64,000 bases of DNA from Paenibacillus melissococcoides (GTDB lineage Bacteria; Bacillota; Bacilli; Paenibacillales; Paenibacillaceae), in contig CALYLO010000009.1 in the NCBI GenBank assembly GCA_944800085.1, positions 1-64,000 of the forward strand, given 5' to 3'. Position numbers and translations under genes: made by a program. Numbering within the stretch: position 1 is the stretch's first letter; each line of letters begins with the position of its first letter. Shown here piece by piece: positions 1-7,150 of this stretch. A model generated the notes under the pieces. It was given only the letters and a program-made list of their open reading frames with translations. It was not told the origin of the DNA and searched no databases.

Positions 1-524
1 AGCTCGGTTTTAATATCCGTGAGGAATCCTTCTGCCTGGTCGGAACTATCAGAGAGGATGATCGGGTAATGTTTGTACTCATACCACCGAGTGCAAAGTG
101 TCCTTAAAGGTGAAGTTTGTCGACTTCGCATGCCACGTGAGGCGGCTGTAGCACGGCGGCAGCCTTTCGCCCTTGATATCTTCTTCCCATCCGGCAAAGG
201 GTTCAGGCCCTTCATGACTCCTTGAGTCCATATACTATCCAGCTCTTCGTGAAATTGCGGCGATTCCCTGACGAAGTAGTGGGGCAGATAAGCCCGCCCG
301 AAATACCCCAGGTCAATGGCTCCTAGCTTCTTGCGCAAGCCATCCGGGCCTGTCAGTTCTGCGCCGCTTTGGTACTCCCTTAGCAACGTTTCCCGGTATT
401 CGCGGTGCTGCTCATTACGCATGACGTAGTTTTCAAAGAGCTGCTTCTGATACTCCAGACTGAGTAGTTCTTCTTTGTCTGCCTCATCCTCCAGTTGCCG
501 GAGGTACTCGTCCAGGTTAATCAT
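1..524 (-). CDS. Phage terminase large subunit (Mu gp28-like), N-terminal part, P-loop out of frame
   Basis: This gene starts with ATG at 524, overlaps the preceding gene by 8 nt and runs off the window. About 174 codons are open without a stop. The first ~115 residues (ending ...DLGYFGRAYLPHYFVRES) and the last ~25 (KHYPIILSDSSDQAEGFL) read like Mu-type terminases. Between about 132 and 88 the expected ATP-binding stretch GHAKSTNFTFKDTLH is present only in a neighbouring frame. The annotated frame reads GMRSRQTSPLRTL there instead. A 1-nt loss followed by a compensating shift explains it. The product would package DNA by ATP hydrolysis if intact. As read, the Walker A motif is missing, so it is probably inactive unless the bases are sequencing errors. 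Confidence 0.75.
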   Translation of the reverse strand, partial: MINLDEYLRQLEDEADKEELLSLEYQKQLFENYVMRNEQHREYRETLLREYQSGAELTGPDGLRKKLGAIDLGYFGRAYLPHYFVRESPQFHEELDSIWTQGVMKGLNPLPDGKKISRAKGCRRATAASRGMRSRQTSPLRTLCTRWYEYKHYPIILSDSSDQAEGFLTDIKTE

Positions 525-1077
525 CGGCCATCATCTTTTCCTTCGCTTTTTGCAGTACCGCCTTCAGTTCTCCGGCAAGTTGAGGATCGGCCTTGATGGC
601 TGCCATGAGTTCTGCCTCCATCCCTTGGAATGCTAGTTCGATCTTCTTCTGCATGTCCTGGCGGACGCGGTCTTTATAGACCTTTGTTCTGGAGAGCGCG
701 ACCATAACGCGGGCCGCCTTATCCAGCGGCATGTAGTCCCATTCTTCCTGTGCTTGCGCCATCTTCTTCGTCAGCTCTCCGGCCATAATTTGTAGGCCGC
801 CTTCGGTGTAATCGACGTCCGGATTTTTCCGGATCATCTCGACTAGCGCCTTTGTCTGTTCTTGCGCCTCCATAAGCCGCTGCGTCGCGTTCCCGACTCG
901 GAGCGCATAGCGACCAATGGAACTCTTGGATACCTCGAATCCCTGGGCCTCCAGATACTCTGATATCTCCCAGTAGGTGTACCGTGTATCAAGAAGCATC
1001 GCGTCGACCTGATCCTTGATATGCAAAGGCAGGTCGTCAACTTTAGAGCGCGTGCGGTTTCTTCGTTTGCCGCTCAT
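517..1077 (-). CDS. Mu gp27-like phage protein (DUF3486)
   Basis: The 186-residue product begins with a basic stretch (GKRRNRTRSKVDDLP), followed by an HTH-like segment predicted around residues 35-65 (YWEISEYLEAQGFEVSKSSIGRYA). The remainder is a helical, charged C-terminal half. This is the layout of the DUF3486 family, which sits directly before the large terminase in Mu-like phages and is generally taken as a small-terminase-like DNA recognition subunit. It overlaps the terminase start by 8 nt and its own start is coupled to the upstream stop (TAATG). The family call is confident. The small-terminase role is inference from position. Confidence 0.8.
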   Translation of the reverse strand: MSGKRRNRTRSKVDDLPLHIKDQVDAMLLDTRYTYWEISEYLEAQGFEVSKSSIGRYALRVGNATQRLMEAQEQTKALVEMIRKNPDVDYTEGGLQIMAGELTKKMAQAQEEWDYMPLDKAARVMVALSRTKVYKDRVRQDMQKKIELAFQGMEAELMAAIKADPQLAGELKAVLQKAKEKMMADD

Positions 1078-1337
1078 TAGATGGCGACTCCCGGATCATC
1101 CGGAGTTGAGCCCTCCAGTAAATCGATGCCCTTTACCGTTAGCCGGATTACGGCATCATTGGCATAAGCATTGTACGAATTCACACGCTCATTCGAATAT
1201 TCGATGTAGCCCTTCTTGAATAAGTAATCCAGATGCTTGGAGATATCCGGGCTGATGATTACGCCATCGTTGACCATGACATTGACCAATTGCCTGCATA
1301 GGAGCGAATTGTTATGTCCTTTTGCGAGCGAGCGCAT
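1077..1337 (-). CDS. Mu gp26-like winged-helix protein, 5' end frameshifted
   Basis: The readable part is 86 residues (MRSLAKGHNNSLLCRQLV...) ending in a winged-helix-like segment (HLDYLFKKGYIEYSNE). This ATG has no ribosome site. In another frame an ATG at 1393, directly after the upstream stop and behind GAGG, reads MDEQTYHGVQHNKAVR. Adding one C to the CCC at 1345-1347 (one G on the coding strand) joins the two into a continuous protein through GYIMRSLAKGHNN. The gene therefore appears to carry a 1-nt deletion and the intact gene would be 1077-1393. Function is unknown; homologues sit between the lysis genes and gp27 in Mu-like phages. Confidence 0.6.
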   Translation of the reverse strand: MRSLAKGHNNSLLCRQLVNVMVNDGVIISPDISKHLDYLFKKGYIEYSNERVNSYNAYANDAVIRLTVKGIDLLEGSTPDDPGVAI

Positions 1338-1393
1338 GATATAGCCCGAACCGCTTTATTATGTTGCACACCGTGATAGGTTTGTTCATCCAT

Positions 1394-1657
1394 CTACCTC
1401 TGTCCTCCCAGCATGCTATCGTGTATTTTGTCGAGCTTCTTGTCGACGTTGTTCATCGTTCTAATGAAATCCTCCCGGGTCGTGTAGATGAACGGGAGAT
1501 CGGAACGTAAGTCATCCAATTCTTTTTTCAATTCATCCACATCTTGAGCGTTTTTATTGATTTGCGTTTTGAGTTCTGCCATCGTCGTTTTTAAAAAGTA
1601 ACCAATTGCTCCGATGCCTAGCATCGTCGCCGTCTGTATGATCCAATTCCACTCCAC
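1394..1657 (-). CDS. Small membrane-anchored coiled-coil phage protein (lysis/gp25 position)
   Basis: This 87-residue product has one N-terminal membrane segment (about residues 5-22, IIQTATMLGIGAIGYFL). A charged coiled coil follows (residues 25-50, with LKTQINKNAQDVDELKKELDDL). It starts at a GTG that overlaps the stop of the holin gene (TAGTG), so translation is coupled. The shape fits either a second holin/spanin-like protein or the DUF2730 proteins found at this position in Mu-like phages. Function in lysis is inferred from neighbours only. Confidence 0.6.
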   Translation of the reverse strand: MEWNWIIQTATMLGIGAIGYFLKTTMAELKTQINKNAQDVDELKKELDDLRSDLPFIYTTREDFIRTMNNVDKKLDKIHDSMLGGQR

Positions 1658-2085
1658 TAGCCAGCACGCTCCTTGAGCTCCAGCACCTTGGATTCAATCG
1701 TGCTCATGATGTACCCCTCTGCGTCGCCCAGGGTGTCATGTAGGGCCCGCATGTATTCGGGCTTGAGCTGGCGGACAATTTCCGAATACGCTTGAGGGGC
1801 AAGTTCCATTAATTCTTCTCTGGGTGACCATCCTTCCTTGACAGACTCCCGTAAATGACTGGCGACGGTCTGTTCAATTTGGTGGACGGTCTTGGTCGCA
1901 ACATCATCCAATCGTTCAATAGCTGCCTGAACCAGCGCACGTTGCGCATCCGCATCAATTTTCGCCGTCTCTGCCGACAGCTTGGCGCTAGCCCGGCGTA
2001 TGTAGTAAATCGCAAATGAAGACAGTAGAGTCAGGCCCGCCAGCGCCACATTCAATAACATCTCGTTAATTGCATCTTGCATCAT
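1657..2085 (-). CDS. Phage holin, LLH type
   Basis: The 142-residue product has a single N-terminal membrane helix (about residues 8-28, NVALAGLTLLSSFAIYYI). A long helical region rich in Ala, Glu and Lys follows, as in phage holins of the LLH/Phage_holin_6_1 group. It starts at ATG behind AAGGAGG. It is the first gene after a strong terminator and so heads the late transcription unit. A holin permeabilises the membrane so that the endolysin can reach the wall; the amidase at 2567 is the likely partner although it lies in the early unit. Confidence 0.75.
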   Translation of the reverse strand: MMQDAINEMLLNVALAGLTLLSSFAIYYIRRASAKLSAETAKIDADAQRALVQAAIERLDDVATKTVHQIEQTVASHLRESVKEGWSPREELMELAPQAYSEIVRQLKPEYMRALHDTLGDAEGYIMSTIESKVLELKERAG

Positions 2086-2108
2086 GTAAGAGCCTCCTTT
2101 TTAGGCAA

Positions 2109-2142
2109 TAAAAAAACCAGTAGGGCATAAGCCTCTACTGGT
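2109..2142 (-). terminator. Terminator closing the early/middle transcript
   Basis: The arms ACCAGTAG (2116-2123) and CTACTGGT (2135-2142) form a perfect 8-bp stem. On the minus strand it is followed by a run of T (A-tract 2109-2116). It lies between mor and the holin and would separate early from late transcription. Confidence 0.85.
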
Positions 2143-2197
2143 AGATTACCAAGTGTTTTCTTGCATGTCTGGAAGGGATTCCCCGATTTTTCGCCCC

Positions 2198-2524
2198 TCA
2201 TTTTAGCTCGTCATCATCGAAAAGTTGGAGTTGATTCTCATCCCTCCGTGGAGAAACTGGAAGGATGCCGTCACAAATTTCTCTCACTCTACGTTCACTC
2301 AGTTCATACTTCTGTGCGATCTCTCGATGGTTATATCCATCATACTCTTGAATGATCCGCCTGTCACGTACCCGGCGGAAGAAGAAATCCAATGTGGGGA
2401 TGTACACATGATCCCCTCCGGCCTTGCTGGCCAGCGTAATTAGGTTATCTAATCCTATCCATTCAGCATACTTACGGTATGGCATGGGCAGCATATCTGG
2501 CGTTAGCTCATCGAGCCATTCCAT
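2198..2524 (-). CDS. mor: Mor-family middle transcription activator
   Basis: The 108-residue product belongs to the Mor/C activator family of Mu-like phages. The C-terminal half carries the family HTH (residues about 67-88, EYDGYNHREIAQKYELSERRVREIC). The N-terminal half, with the segment TLDFFFRRVRDRRI, would form the dimerisation domain. ATG 2524 is preferred to the GTG at 2536 because GAGGAGGTGA lies 9 nt upstream. In Mu, Mor switches on middle transcription by binding the promoter with RNA polymerase. Here it is the last gene before the terminator, with the lysis and packaging genes downstream as probable targets. Confidence 0.85.
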   Translation of the reverse strand: MEWLDELTPDMLPMPYRKYAEWIGLDNLITLASKAGGDHVYIPTLDFFFRRVRDRRIIQEYDGYNHREIAQKYELSERRVREICDGILPVSPRRDENQLQLFDDDELK

Positions 2525-2566
2525 CCGGCGGATCACCTCCTCATATTATAGCAGGAGCTGAAAAAA

Positions 2567-3559
2567 TCAATTTCTGCTCGTTGCGGCCTCCTTACGATAC
2601 TGAATGGTCAGCATACGCCAGAAATCATAACTCCCGGTTTTCGTTTTCAGTTCATTCGCGTAATAGGCTGCCGCCTCTTTGGCCCATGAAGGAGGCTCGA
2701 TGTCGCGCTTCTCCTCCAGCTCCTTCAGCCTCTTATCCTGCTTCTCTACGGTCTTGAGCAATTTGTCAAAGGCTTCTCTTTCTTCTTTGTTCATTCCTTG
2801 TTCATCCTTTCTGAGAAATGAGTTCACAAGTTCTTTAAACTGATGCCATCCAGTCCACTTGCCATTGTCATACATCAATCTGGGACATATTTTTCCGCTC
2901 CAATCGTAATGACGTCGCAGCCGTTCAACTCCCCAGCCCCTTTCAAGGAGCATCTTAGCGACAAGTTCAGCAGCATTCCGTAATGTTTGCTGATAGTTCC
3001 CAGATTCGCATATTTCAATTGCGATAGATGTACGATTGCCGCTTGCAGCGTTGCTGCCATCACCAGCATGCCATGCATTCTCAACGAGTGGGATACATTC
3101 AATAGCTTCGTGCTCGTCCACCACAATATGGTAGGATGCCGTTCGATCATTGTCTGGATTCGTCAGCCAACCACGTTCGTTCTTGGCGCTGCTCCCAGAA
3201 TTACCTGTGTTATGAATAGTGATGGTGGTCGCATTCATCGGGTAACCAGGGCGACGATTCTTCATTGTATTTTTCGGGATATGATCTTGACGATAAATCA
3301 CGTTTAACTCTCCCTTCCTTTGCCGAACTATTTTGATAATGGATTGAAAAGAATCTCCATTTTTTCCGGACTCTTTATCCAAGTTGATAGACGAGACGGG
3401 ACGCTCCCCCGGTTGTTTTTGTAATTGGTGGAGAAGGCTCTCCAGGCTGACCGCTGCTGATCTGGCCGTCAGGGCAGCGGTCGAGAAAAGTACAAAACAT
3501 CGATCCGGATCGGGCGGTACGGCGACAAGGCTCGGCTTCTGGACGGGCTTTCTTGCCAT
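2567..3559 (-). CDS. N-acetylmuramoyl-L-alanine amidase (endolysin) with optional N-terminal extension
   Basis: Residues about 105-250 form an Amidase_2 domain. The zinc ligands are visible as IHNT and WHAGDG, with CPRLM near the third ligand. The C-terminal ~75 residues are charged and helical. Two starts are credible. ATG 3559 is coupled to the preceding stop (TGATG) and gives 330 residues. GTG 3301 sits 8 nt behind AAGGAAGGGAG and gives 244 residues, beginning where amidases usually begin (VIYRQDHIPK). The first 86 residues match no domain I recognise. The enzyme cleaves the peptide stem from glycan in the host wall. Its place before mor, among early genes, is unusual for a lysis gene. Confidence 0.85.
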   Translation of the reverse strand: MARKPVQKPSLVAVPPDPDRCFVLFSTAALTARSAAVSLESLLHQLQKQPGERPVSSINLDKESGKNGDSFQSIIKIVRQRKGELNVIYRQDHIPKNTMKNRRPGYPMNATTITIHNTGNSGSSAKNERGWLTNPDNDRTASYHIVVDEHEAIECIPLVENAWHAGDGSNAASGNRTSIAIEICESGNYQQTLRNAAELVAKMLLERGWGVERLRRHYDWSGKICPRLMYDNGKWTGWHQFKELVNSFLRKDEQGMNKEEREAFDKLLKTVEKQDKRLKELEEKRDIEPPSWAKEAAAYYANELKTKTGSYDFWRMLTIQYRKEAATSRN

Positions 3560-3993
3560 CAGTTTACCGCCCGTTGCACAATCGATTTAATCATGTGGCC
3601 GTTCCCGATCTGGATTTCGTTATCGAGTAGTCGGCGAACGCGATAACGCAAGGTTGAAGACAGGCGATGCTTCTCAATTACTTCGGCCTCCACGAGCTTC
3701 CGTCCGTCCCGCTGGTACCCGCCGAATCGATTGGGCACAAGTTTTGGAACGCGCACAATGTCGCCAACATTTGCCGATTCTCGCATAATGTTGATTTCTT
3801 TGACCCGTATCATAACATCCCGTTTGAGGGCTGCCAGTTGTTTGTTCGTGATTTTTGATACATATAAACTATAGTCACGAAGCCGGACGACGCGAAGGGC
3901 ATAATCAAATTTTGCGCCATCGGCACATTCTAGGGCCAAGGCTTCCACACAAGCGAGACGATTTGTCCATTCAAACTTTTTAGGCTGCTGCAC
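3559..3993 (-). CDS. Phage protein of unknown function
   Basis: I do not recognise a family. The 144-residue product starts at a GTG with GGGAGG 7 nt upstream. It has a basic central region containing LKRDVMIRVKEIN and a C-terminal segment LRYRVRRLLDNEIQIGNG. There is no membrane segment or signal peptide. It sits in the early operon between a 62-residue protein and the amidase, with its stop overlapping the amidase ATG. The basic character suggests nucleic-acid binding, but this is speculative. Confidence 0.6.
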   Translation of the reverse strand: MQQPKKFEWTNRLACVEALALECADGAKFDYALRVVRLRDYSLYVSKITNKQLAALKRDVMIRVKEINIMRESANVGDIVRVPKLVPNRFGGYQRDGRKLVEAEVIEKHRLSSTLRYRVRRLLDNEIQIGNGHMIKSIVQRAVN

Positions 3994-4016
3994 GGTCATT
4001 CCTCCCATTAAAATTT

Positions 4017-4205
4017 TTAGCAGTACCATTCGCCGCCTTTTCGCAGGTATTTACCGTTATGGCCCAGTTGTGGGGCAAGGATAGCCGTTTTTCCTTTGTA
4101 ATCCCTGGCCCTGGGCTTCAGCGCATCGAGCCGTTTACGCTCCGCTTCAAGTTGCTGCGGCGTCAGTGTGTAAGTCGTTATTTTCTTATAGTCGTATTCG
4201 GTCAT
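4017..4205 (-). CDS. Small basic phage protein, unknown
   Basis: The 62-residue product (MTEYDYKKITTYTLTPQQ...) is charged and ends with GKYLRKGGEWYC. It starts at ATG behind GTAGGAGG. No family is recognised. It follows the DnaC-like gene by 19 nt in the same operon. Good ribosome site and tight packing support it as real. Confidence 0.6.
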   Translation of the reverse strand: MTEYDYKKITTYTLTPQQLEAERKRLDALKPRARDYKGKTAILAPQLGHNGKYLRKGGEWYC

Positions 4206-4224
4206 TGTACAGGCCTCCTACATC

Positions 4225-5088
4225 TTAAATCAGTCCATTAAATCGATAGTTCAAGGCCAGTGGGTCTTCGCCCACATCCAACAGCATTTTTCCGAGATAC
4301 TTTTTCCCTTTCGGGCTCTTGGTTCGCTCGAACAAGCGGCCCGCTGTGGCTACGGATAAAAAACCAATCAATTCGGAAAAATACTCGCTTGTGTACACGA
4401 TCGGTAATTGCTTTCGATACCGATAATCAACAATGCCATAAAACTCCTTAATCCAAGTGTCTTTTTGGCTTTCTTTGCAAATATCATCGACGAGAAGCAA
4501 CTCGCAGTTGTAAATTCGCTTTCGGATTTCCTCCACCTTATACGCCTCGTCCGGGCTGTTGTAGTAGGAAAACCATTCCGTGAAGCTTTGTACCCAGTTG
4601 AAAAACAGAGGATATATGCCCAGTTCGATGAGCGGCGCGACCGTAGCCGTAACCAGGTGCGTCTTGCCGCTGCCGGATGTGCCCAAAAGCCCGAACCAAG
4701 GAACGCCTTTCAAGCTTTGGCCCTTCTTGATCCGAGCGACCAATCCATCCGAATATTCCCGCGCCAACTCGTATGCATCTATGACGCGTTGATCCAGGCC
4801 GTCCAAGTTGAAATTGTCAAAGGTCTTTAATTGCGCATCCTCGCTCATATTGGTGGTTTGCATGATCCGCTTCAGCTTCTTGCGTTCCATGCAGGCACAT
4901 TGATAGGCCACGTTGCGAGCAGGGTCGTGGATGACGCCCTCGTCCCGGCATTTCGGGCACTCATAAGCCGAGTTTTCGGCGGAAGGCAGCTTCGGCGCTG
5001 ATATCGATATCGCGTTTGCCTTGGCTGCCTGCCTGGCTGCCTGGATGCGTTCGAGCAAGTCCGGCATGACCTCTTTCAGACCTTGCAT
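4225..5088 (-). CDS. DnaC/IstB-type AAA+ helicase loader
   Basis: The 287-residue ATPase has an N-terminal helical region, a cysteine cluster around residues 45-70 (CPKCRDEG...CACMERKK) and an AAA+ core. Walker A is GTSGSGKTH and Walker B is LLLVDDI. The C-terminal part has YTSEYFSEL and RLFERT, fitting sensor and arginine-finger regions of helicase loaders. ATG 5088 is chosen because AAAGGCGG precedes it; a GTG at 5097 is also possible. It probably loads the host replicative helicase at transposition forks. In Mu the host PriA/DnaT/DnaC pathway does this, so a phage-encoded loader is a notable addition. Confidence 0.8.
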   Translation of the reverse strand: MQGLKEVMPDLLERIQAARQAAKANAISISAPKLPSAENSAYECPKCRDEGVIHDPARNVAYQCACMERKKLKRIMQTTNMSEDAQLKTFDNFNLDGLDQRVIDAYELAREYSDGLVARIKKGQSLKGVPWFGLLGTSGSGKTHLVTATVAPLIELGIYPLFFNWVQSFTEWFSYYNSPDEAYKVEEIRKRIYNCELLLVDDICKESQKDTWIKEFYGIVDYRYRKQLPIVYTSEYFSELIGFLSVATAGRLFERTKSPKGKKYLGKMLLDVGEDPLALNYRFNGLI

Positions 5089-5344
5089 GAGCGGCACCGC
5101 CTTTCTTCAGAAGGTTGCGGAGAATGCCCCGGGTGTAGTTCTCTTTGATATTTGGATATTTCTCGATATGGATGGAGAGCGCTCTGATTACAAGACTAGG
5201 CTCATAACGCTCCCAATACTCGTATTCACGCTGCTTGATTCCCTCGGATATTTTCCCTGTTCCTCGTGTCCAGCGTATCGTCTCCCAATAGGCAAAAATG
5301 ATTTGCCGTTGCGCTGGAGAGTAGCGTTCAAGAGCGTCTGGCAT
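4961..5344 (-). CDS. DnaD-like replication initiation protein
   Basis: The first ~80 residues resemble the DnaD/DnaB_2 C-terminal fold used by Firmicute phage primosome proteins. They include YWERYEPSLVIRALSIHIEKYP followed by the hallmark-like NYTRGILRNLLKK. The last ~45 residues are low in complexity and overlap the start of the DnaC-like gene by 128 nt in a different frame. That tail looks like read-through past a lost stop rather than evolved protein. ATG 5344 follows GAGGAG and overlaps the GemA stop by 17 nt. Together with the next gene it forms a helicase-loading pair. Confidence 0.6.
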   Translation of the reverse strand: MPDALERYSPAQRQIIFAYWETIRWTRGTGKISEGIKQREYEYWERYEPSLVIRALSIHIEKYPNIKENYTRGILRNLLKKGGAAHARSERGHAGLARTHPGSQAGSQGKRDIDISAEAAFRRKLGL

Positions 5345-5735
5345 TGGACTCCACTCCTCCCCGTCGCTTCATTGCTTTCAGAGCTTCGATGACCTTGCTG
5401 GCCTGGGCAGGTGAGAGGTAGCTCGTATGACTTACGCCCTGCTGCTTCTCCAGGAAACGACGCAAACGGCGAGGGTCAGATTTCCAGCCTAATTCCTCGG
5501 CCAGCTTGTTAATTTGCCAGATTTGATTCGGCGTTGCCCGGGATGATGGCTTGGCTTTACCCAGCATCTGATTCAATCGTTCGATTACTTTAATGCCCTG
5601 GGCCTTGCTTAACGCCTTAATGCTCTCCGATCCGGTCATAGTCAAGACCAGGTCATGCAGCTCGTCGTTATTCATTCGGGCCTGCCTGGCAAGCCCGAAT
5701 ATGTTCTTGATTTGTGGATAGGTGATTTTGTCCAT
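5328..5735 (-). CDS. GemA/Gp16-family phage regulatory protein (DUF1018)
   Basis: The 135-residue product shows the DUF1018 pattern of Mu GemA. An N-terminal helical part (YPQIKNIFGLARQARMNNDELHDLV) is followed by a segment containing TPNQIWQINKLAEELGW. It then ends with an LSPAQASKVIEALKAM helix. ATG 5735 is chosen over 5750 because GAGGAGGGC lies just upstream. In Mu, GemA affects host DNA topology and gene expression; the same role here is inferred. It is packed between the 209-residue protein and the DnaD-like gene. Confidence 0.8.
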   Translation of the reverse strand: MDKITYPQIKNIFGLARQARMNNDELHDLVLTMTGSESIKALSKAQGIKVIERLNQMLGKAKPSSRATPNQIWQINKLAEELGWKSDPRRLRRFLEKQQGVSHTSYLSPAQASKVIEALKAMKRRGGVESNARRS

Positions 5736-5746
5736 AAGGGCCCTCC

Positions 5747-6376
5747 TCACTCAGAAAAAGCTTCTAAGCCGACACTAATGCTGTCCTCGACGTACACCGA
5801 ATTGCGTATCGTATCGATTTCTTCCGGAGTGAGATGGCCGAAGAAGCGTTCAACCAATTCGCCATGCTTCGCCAGGCGAATGGCGTCGAGCTCCTCTTCA
5901 AGCTCACCAGTTATGCCTACACTTCCGAGTAGCTGCTTGTCCTTCAGATAGTCGCCCTTTAGCTTCTTTTTTACTGCCTTTACTTTGTTGCTATCGAGCC
6001 CAAGGCCGCTCAGCACGTCATCAATAGAAGTGTCAAAGCAGTATTCGCCTTTGTAAAGGGCAATGAGCGCTTCCTTGAAACGTGCTTCTGTCTCGAATTT
6101 AACCTCATACTTCCGGCTGACTTTGGCTGCCACCACATCACCAAGCACTTCAACCAAGCGTTCATAATTATCAATTTCAAACTTTTCCTTGTATGTCAGG
6201 TTGAATCGGCCCTTGCTTCCAGGGATCTGATAGTGAGATAGGTTCTTATTGTCCATGACAAATATTCCAGCAGATGTAAGGGTGGCCTTCAGTTCATCCA
6301 GCCGCTTCTTGCTTCGCTTCATATCCTGTTCCAATCGGAGTGCTTCATCAACAAGGGGAACCAGTTCCGAATTCAT
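5747..6376 (-). CDS. Unknown coiled-coil phage protein at the gam position
   Basis: The product has 209 residues. The N-terminus (about 8-32, VDEALRLEQDMKRSKKRLDE) is a coiled coil. The middle has EKFEIDNYERLVEVLG and KYEVKFETEARFKEALIAL, and the C-terminus is acidic. The nuclease inhibitor Gam of Mu lies in this part of the early operon and also starts with a coiled coil. The sequence after the coiled coil does not match Gam in any way I can see. Its start overlaps the AbrB-like stop by 4 nt, so it is translationally coupled. Function unknown. Confidence 0.65.
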   Translation of the reverse strand: MNSELVPLVDEALRLEQDMKRSKKRLDELKATLTSAGIFVMDNKNLSHYQIPGSKGRFNLTYKEKFEIDNYERLVEVLGDVVAAKVSRKYEVKFETEARFKEALIALYKGEYCFDTSIDDVLSGLGLDSNKVKAVKKKLKGDYLKDKQLLGSVGITGELEEELDAIRLAKHGELVERFFGHLTPEEIDTIRNSVYVEDSISVGLEAFSE

Positions 6377-6663
6377 CGCCCGTCCCCCCCTTCAAATGCA
6401 TTGGCCGCTCTCCGTTCCGTAACATTGGCCTCCAGATTCTGAATGCACTGGGAGCACACAAACCGACCGGAATACACAACTAGCTCTTTATCGCTCCGGC
6501 AGAATAGGCAACTTCCTTGCGTCCGCTGTAACAGGATTGTGCCGTCTTCGCTATCGACGATAATATTGAACTTTTCGCCGCCTGATAGGCCATACTCCCG
6601 GCGTATTACGGCCGGGAGTGTTACGGAACCACTCTTGCTTAATTTTTTGTTATACGACTGCAT
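6373..6663 (-). CDS. AbrB/SpoVT-like regulator fused to a zinc ribbon
   Basis: The 96-residue product begins with a SpoVT-AbrB swapped-hairpin DNA-binding fold (residues about 5-45, with LSKSGSVTLPAVIRREYGL). A four-cysteine zinc ribbon follows at about 50-75 (CLFCRSDKELVV and CSQC). ATG 6663 lies 9 nt behind GAGGAGG and is preferred to upstream in-frame ATGs. It is probably a phage-encoded transcription regulator of early or host genes; its targets are not visible. It overlaps the 51-residue gene upstream by 14 nt. Confidence 0.75.
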   Translation of the reverse strand: MQSYNKKLSKSGSVTLPAVIRREYGLSGGEKFNIIVDSEDGTILLQRTQGSCLFCRSDKELVVYSGRFVCSQCIQNLEANVTERRAANAFEGGDGR

Positions 6664-6805
6664 ACAACGCATCCTCCTCAATCATGTCTTCTACTGGCGT
6701 ACCATCCTCACAGGGGATTGCAATCCGGTGCAGGTCATACAATGTGACAACCTGCTCAAGCGTTAGCTCACCGATTAAAAGTGCTAGTCTTGACGGCTTC
6801 TTCAT
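6650..6805 (-). CDS. 51-residue phage protein, unknown
   Basis: This short gene overlaps both neighbours: 38 nt with the gene before and 14 nt with the gene after. It starts at ATG 6805 behind GGAGGAG. The product (MKKPSRLALLIGELTLEQVV...) is acidic in its second half (CEDGTPVEDMIEEDAL). Strong ribosome site, ordered overlaps and an acidic helical sequence support it as real. No family is recognised. Confidence 0.6.
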   Translation of the reverse strand: MKKPSRLALLIGELTLEQVVTLYDLHRIAIPCEDGTPVEDMIEEDALYAVV

Positions 6806-7139
6806 GCCTCTGCTCCTCCATAAATGTATTCACAAGCCTGCCAGCAGCCACATGAAATGCATAATGCAGTTCACGATAAAGCCAGCACGCTTCCAGAACG
6901 GTCAATTCCTCACCTAGCCGCTGCCGCATATCCATCAACGCCTTTTCATATGGATCTCTGCTACGGATGCCCTCATCGTCAACGATGTAATCAGGTGAAT
7001 CCCTCAAGGCAATACGGACTTCGTCCTCTGTCAACCCCGACACGATAGCGGCTGGACGTACCGGGACGGGAAGCATCACATGCTGTAAGAAACGGAACAA
7101 GCGTGCCACTGAATGATTCGAGTATTCATATCTCCACAT
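6768..7139 (-). CDS. Phage early protein, unknown
   Basis: The 123-residue product has a predicted HTH-like segment (about 33-60, SGLTEDEVRIALRDSPDYIVDDEGI) and a helical C-terminal half containing LTVLEACWLYRELHYAF. ATG 7139 gives a sensible 6-nt distance from AGGGGGG, whereas the ATG at 7145 abuts it. It follows the MuB-like gene directly. A regulatory role is possible but unproven. Confidence 0.6.
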   Translation of the reverse strand: MWRYEYSNHSVARLFRFLQHVMLPVPVRPAAIVSGLTEDEVRIALRDSPDYIVDDEGIRSRDPYEKALMDMRQRLGEELTVLEACWLYRELHYAFHVAAGRLVNTFMEEQRHEEAVKTSTFNR

Positions 7140-7150
7140 CGTCATCCCCC

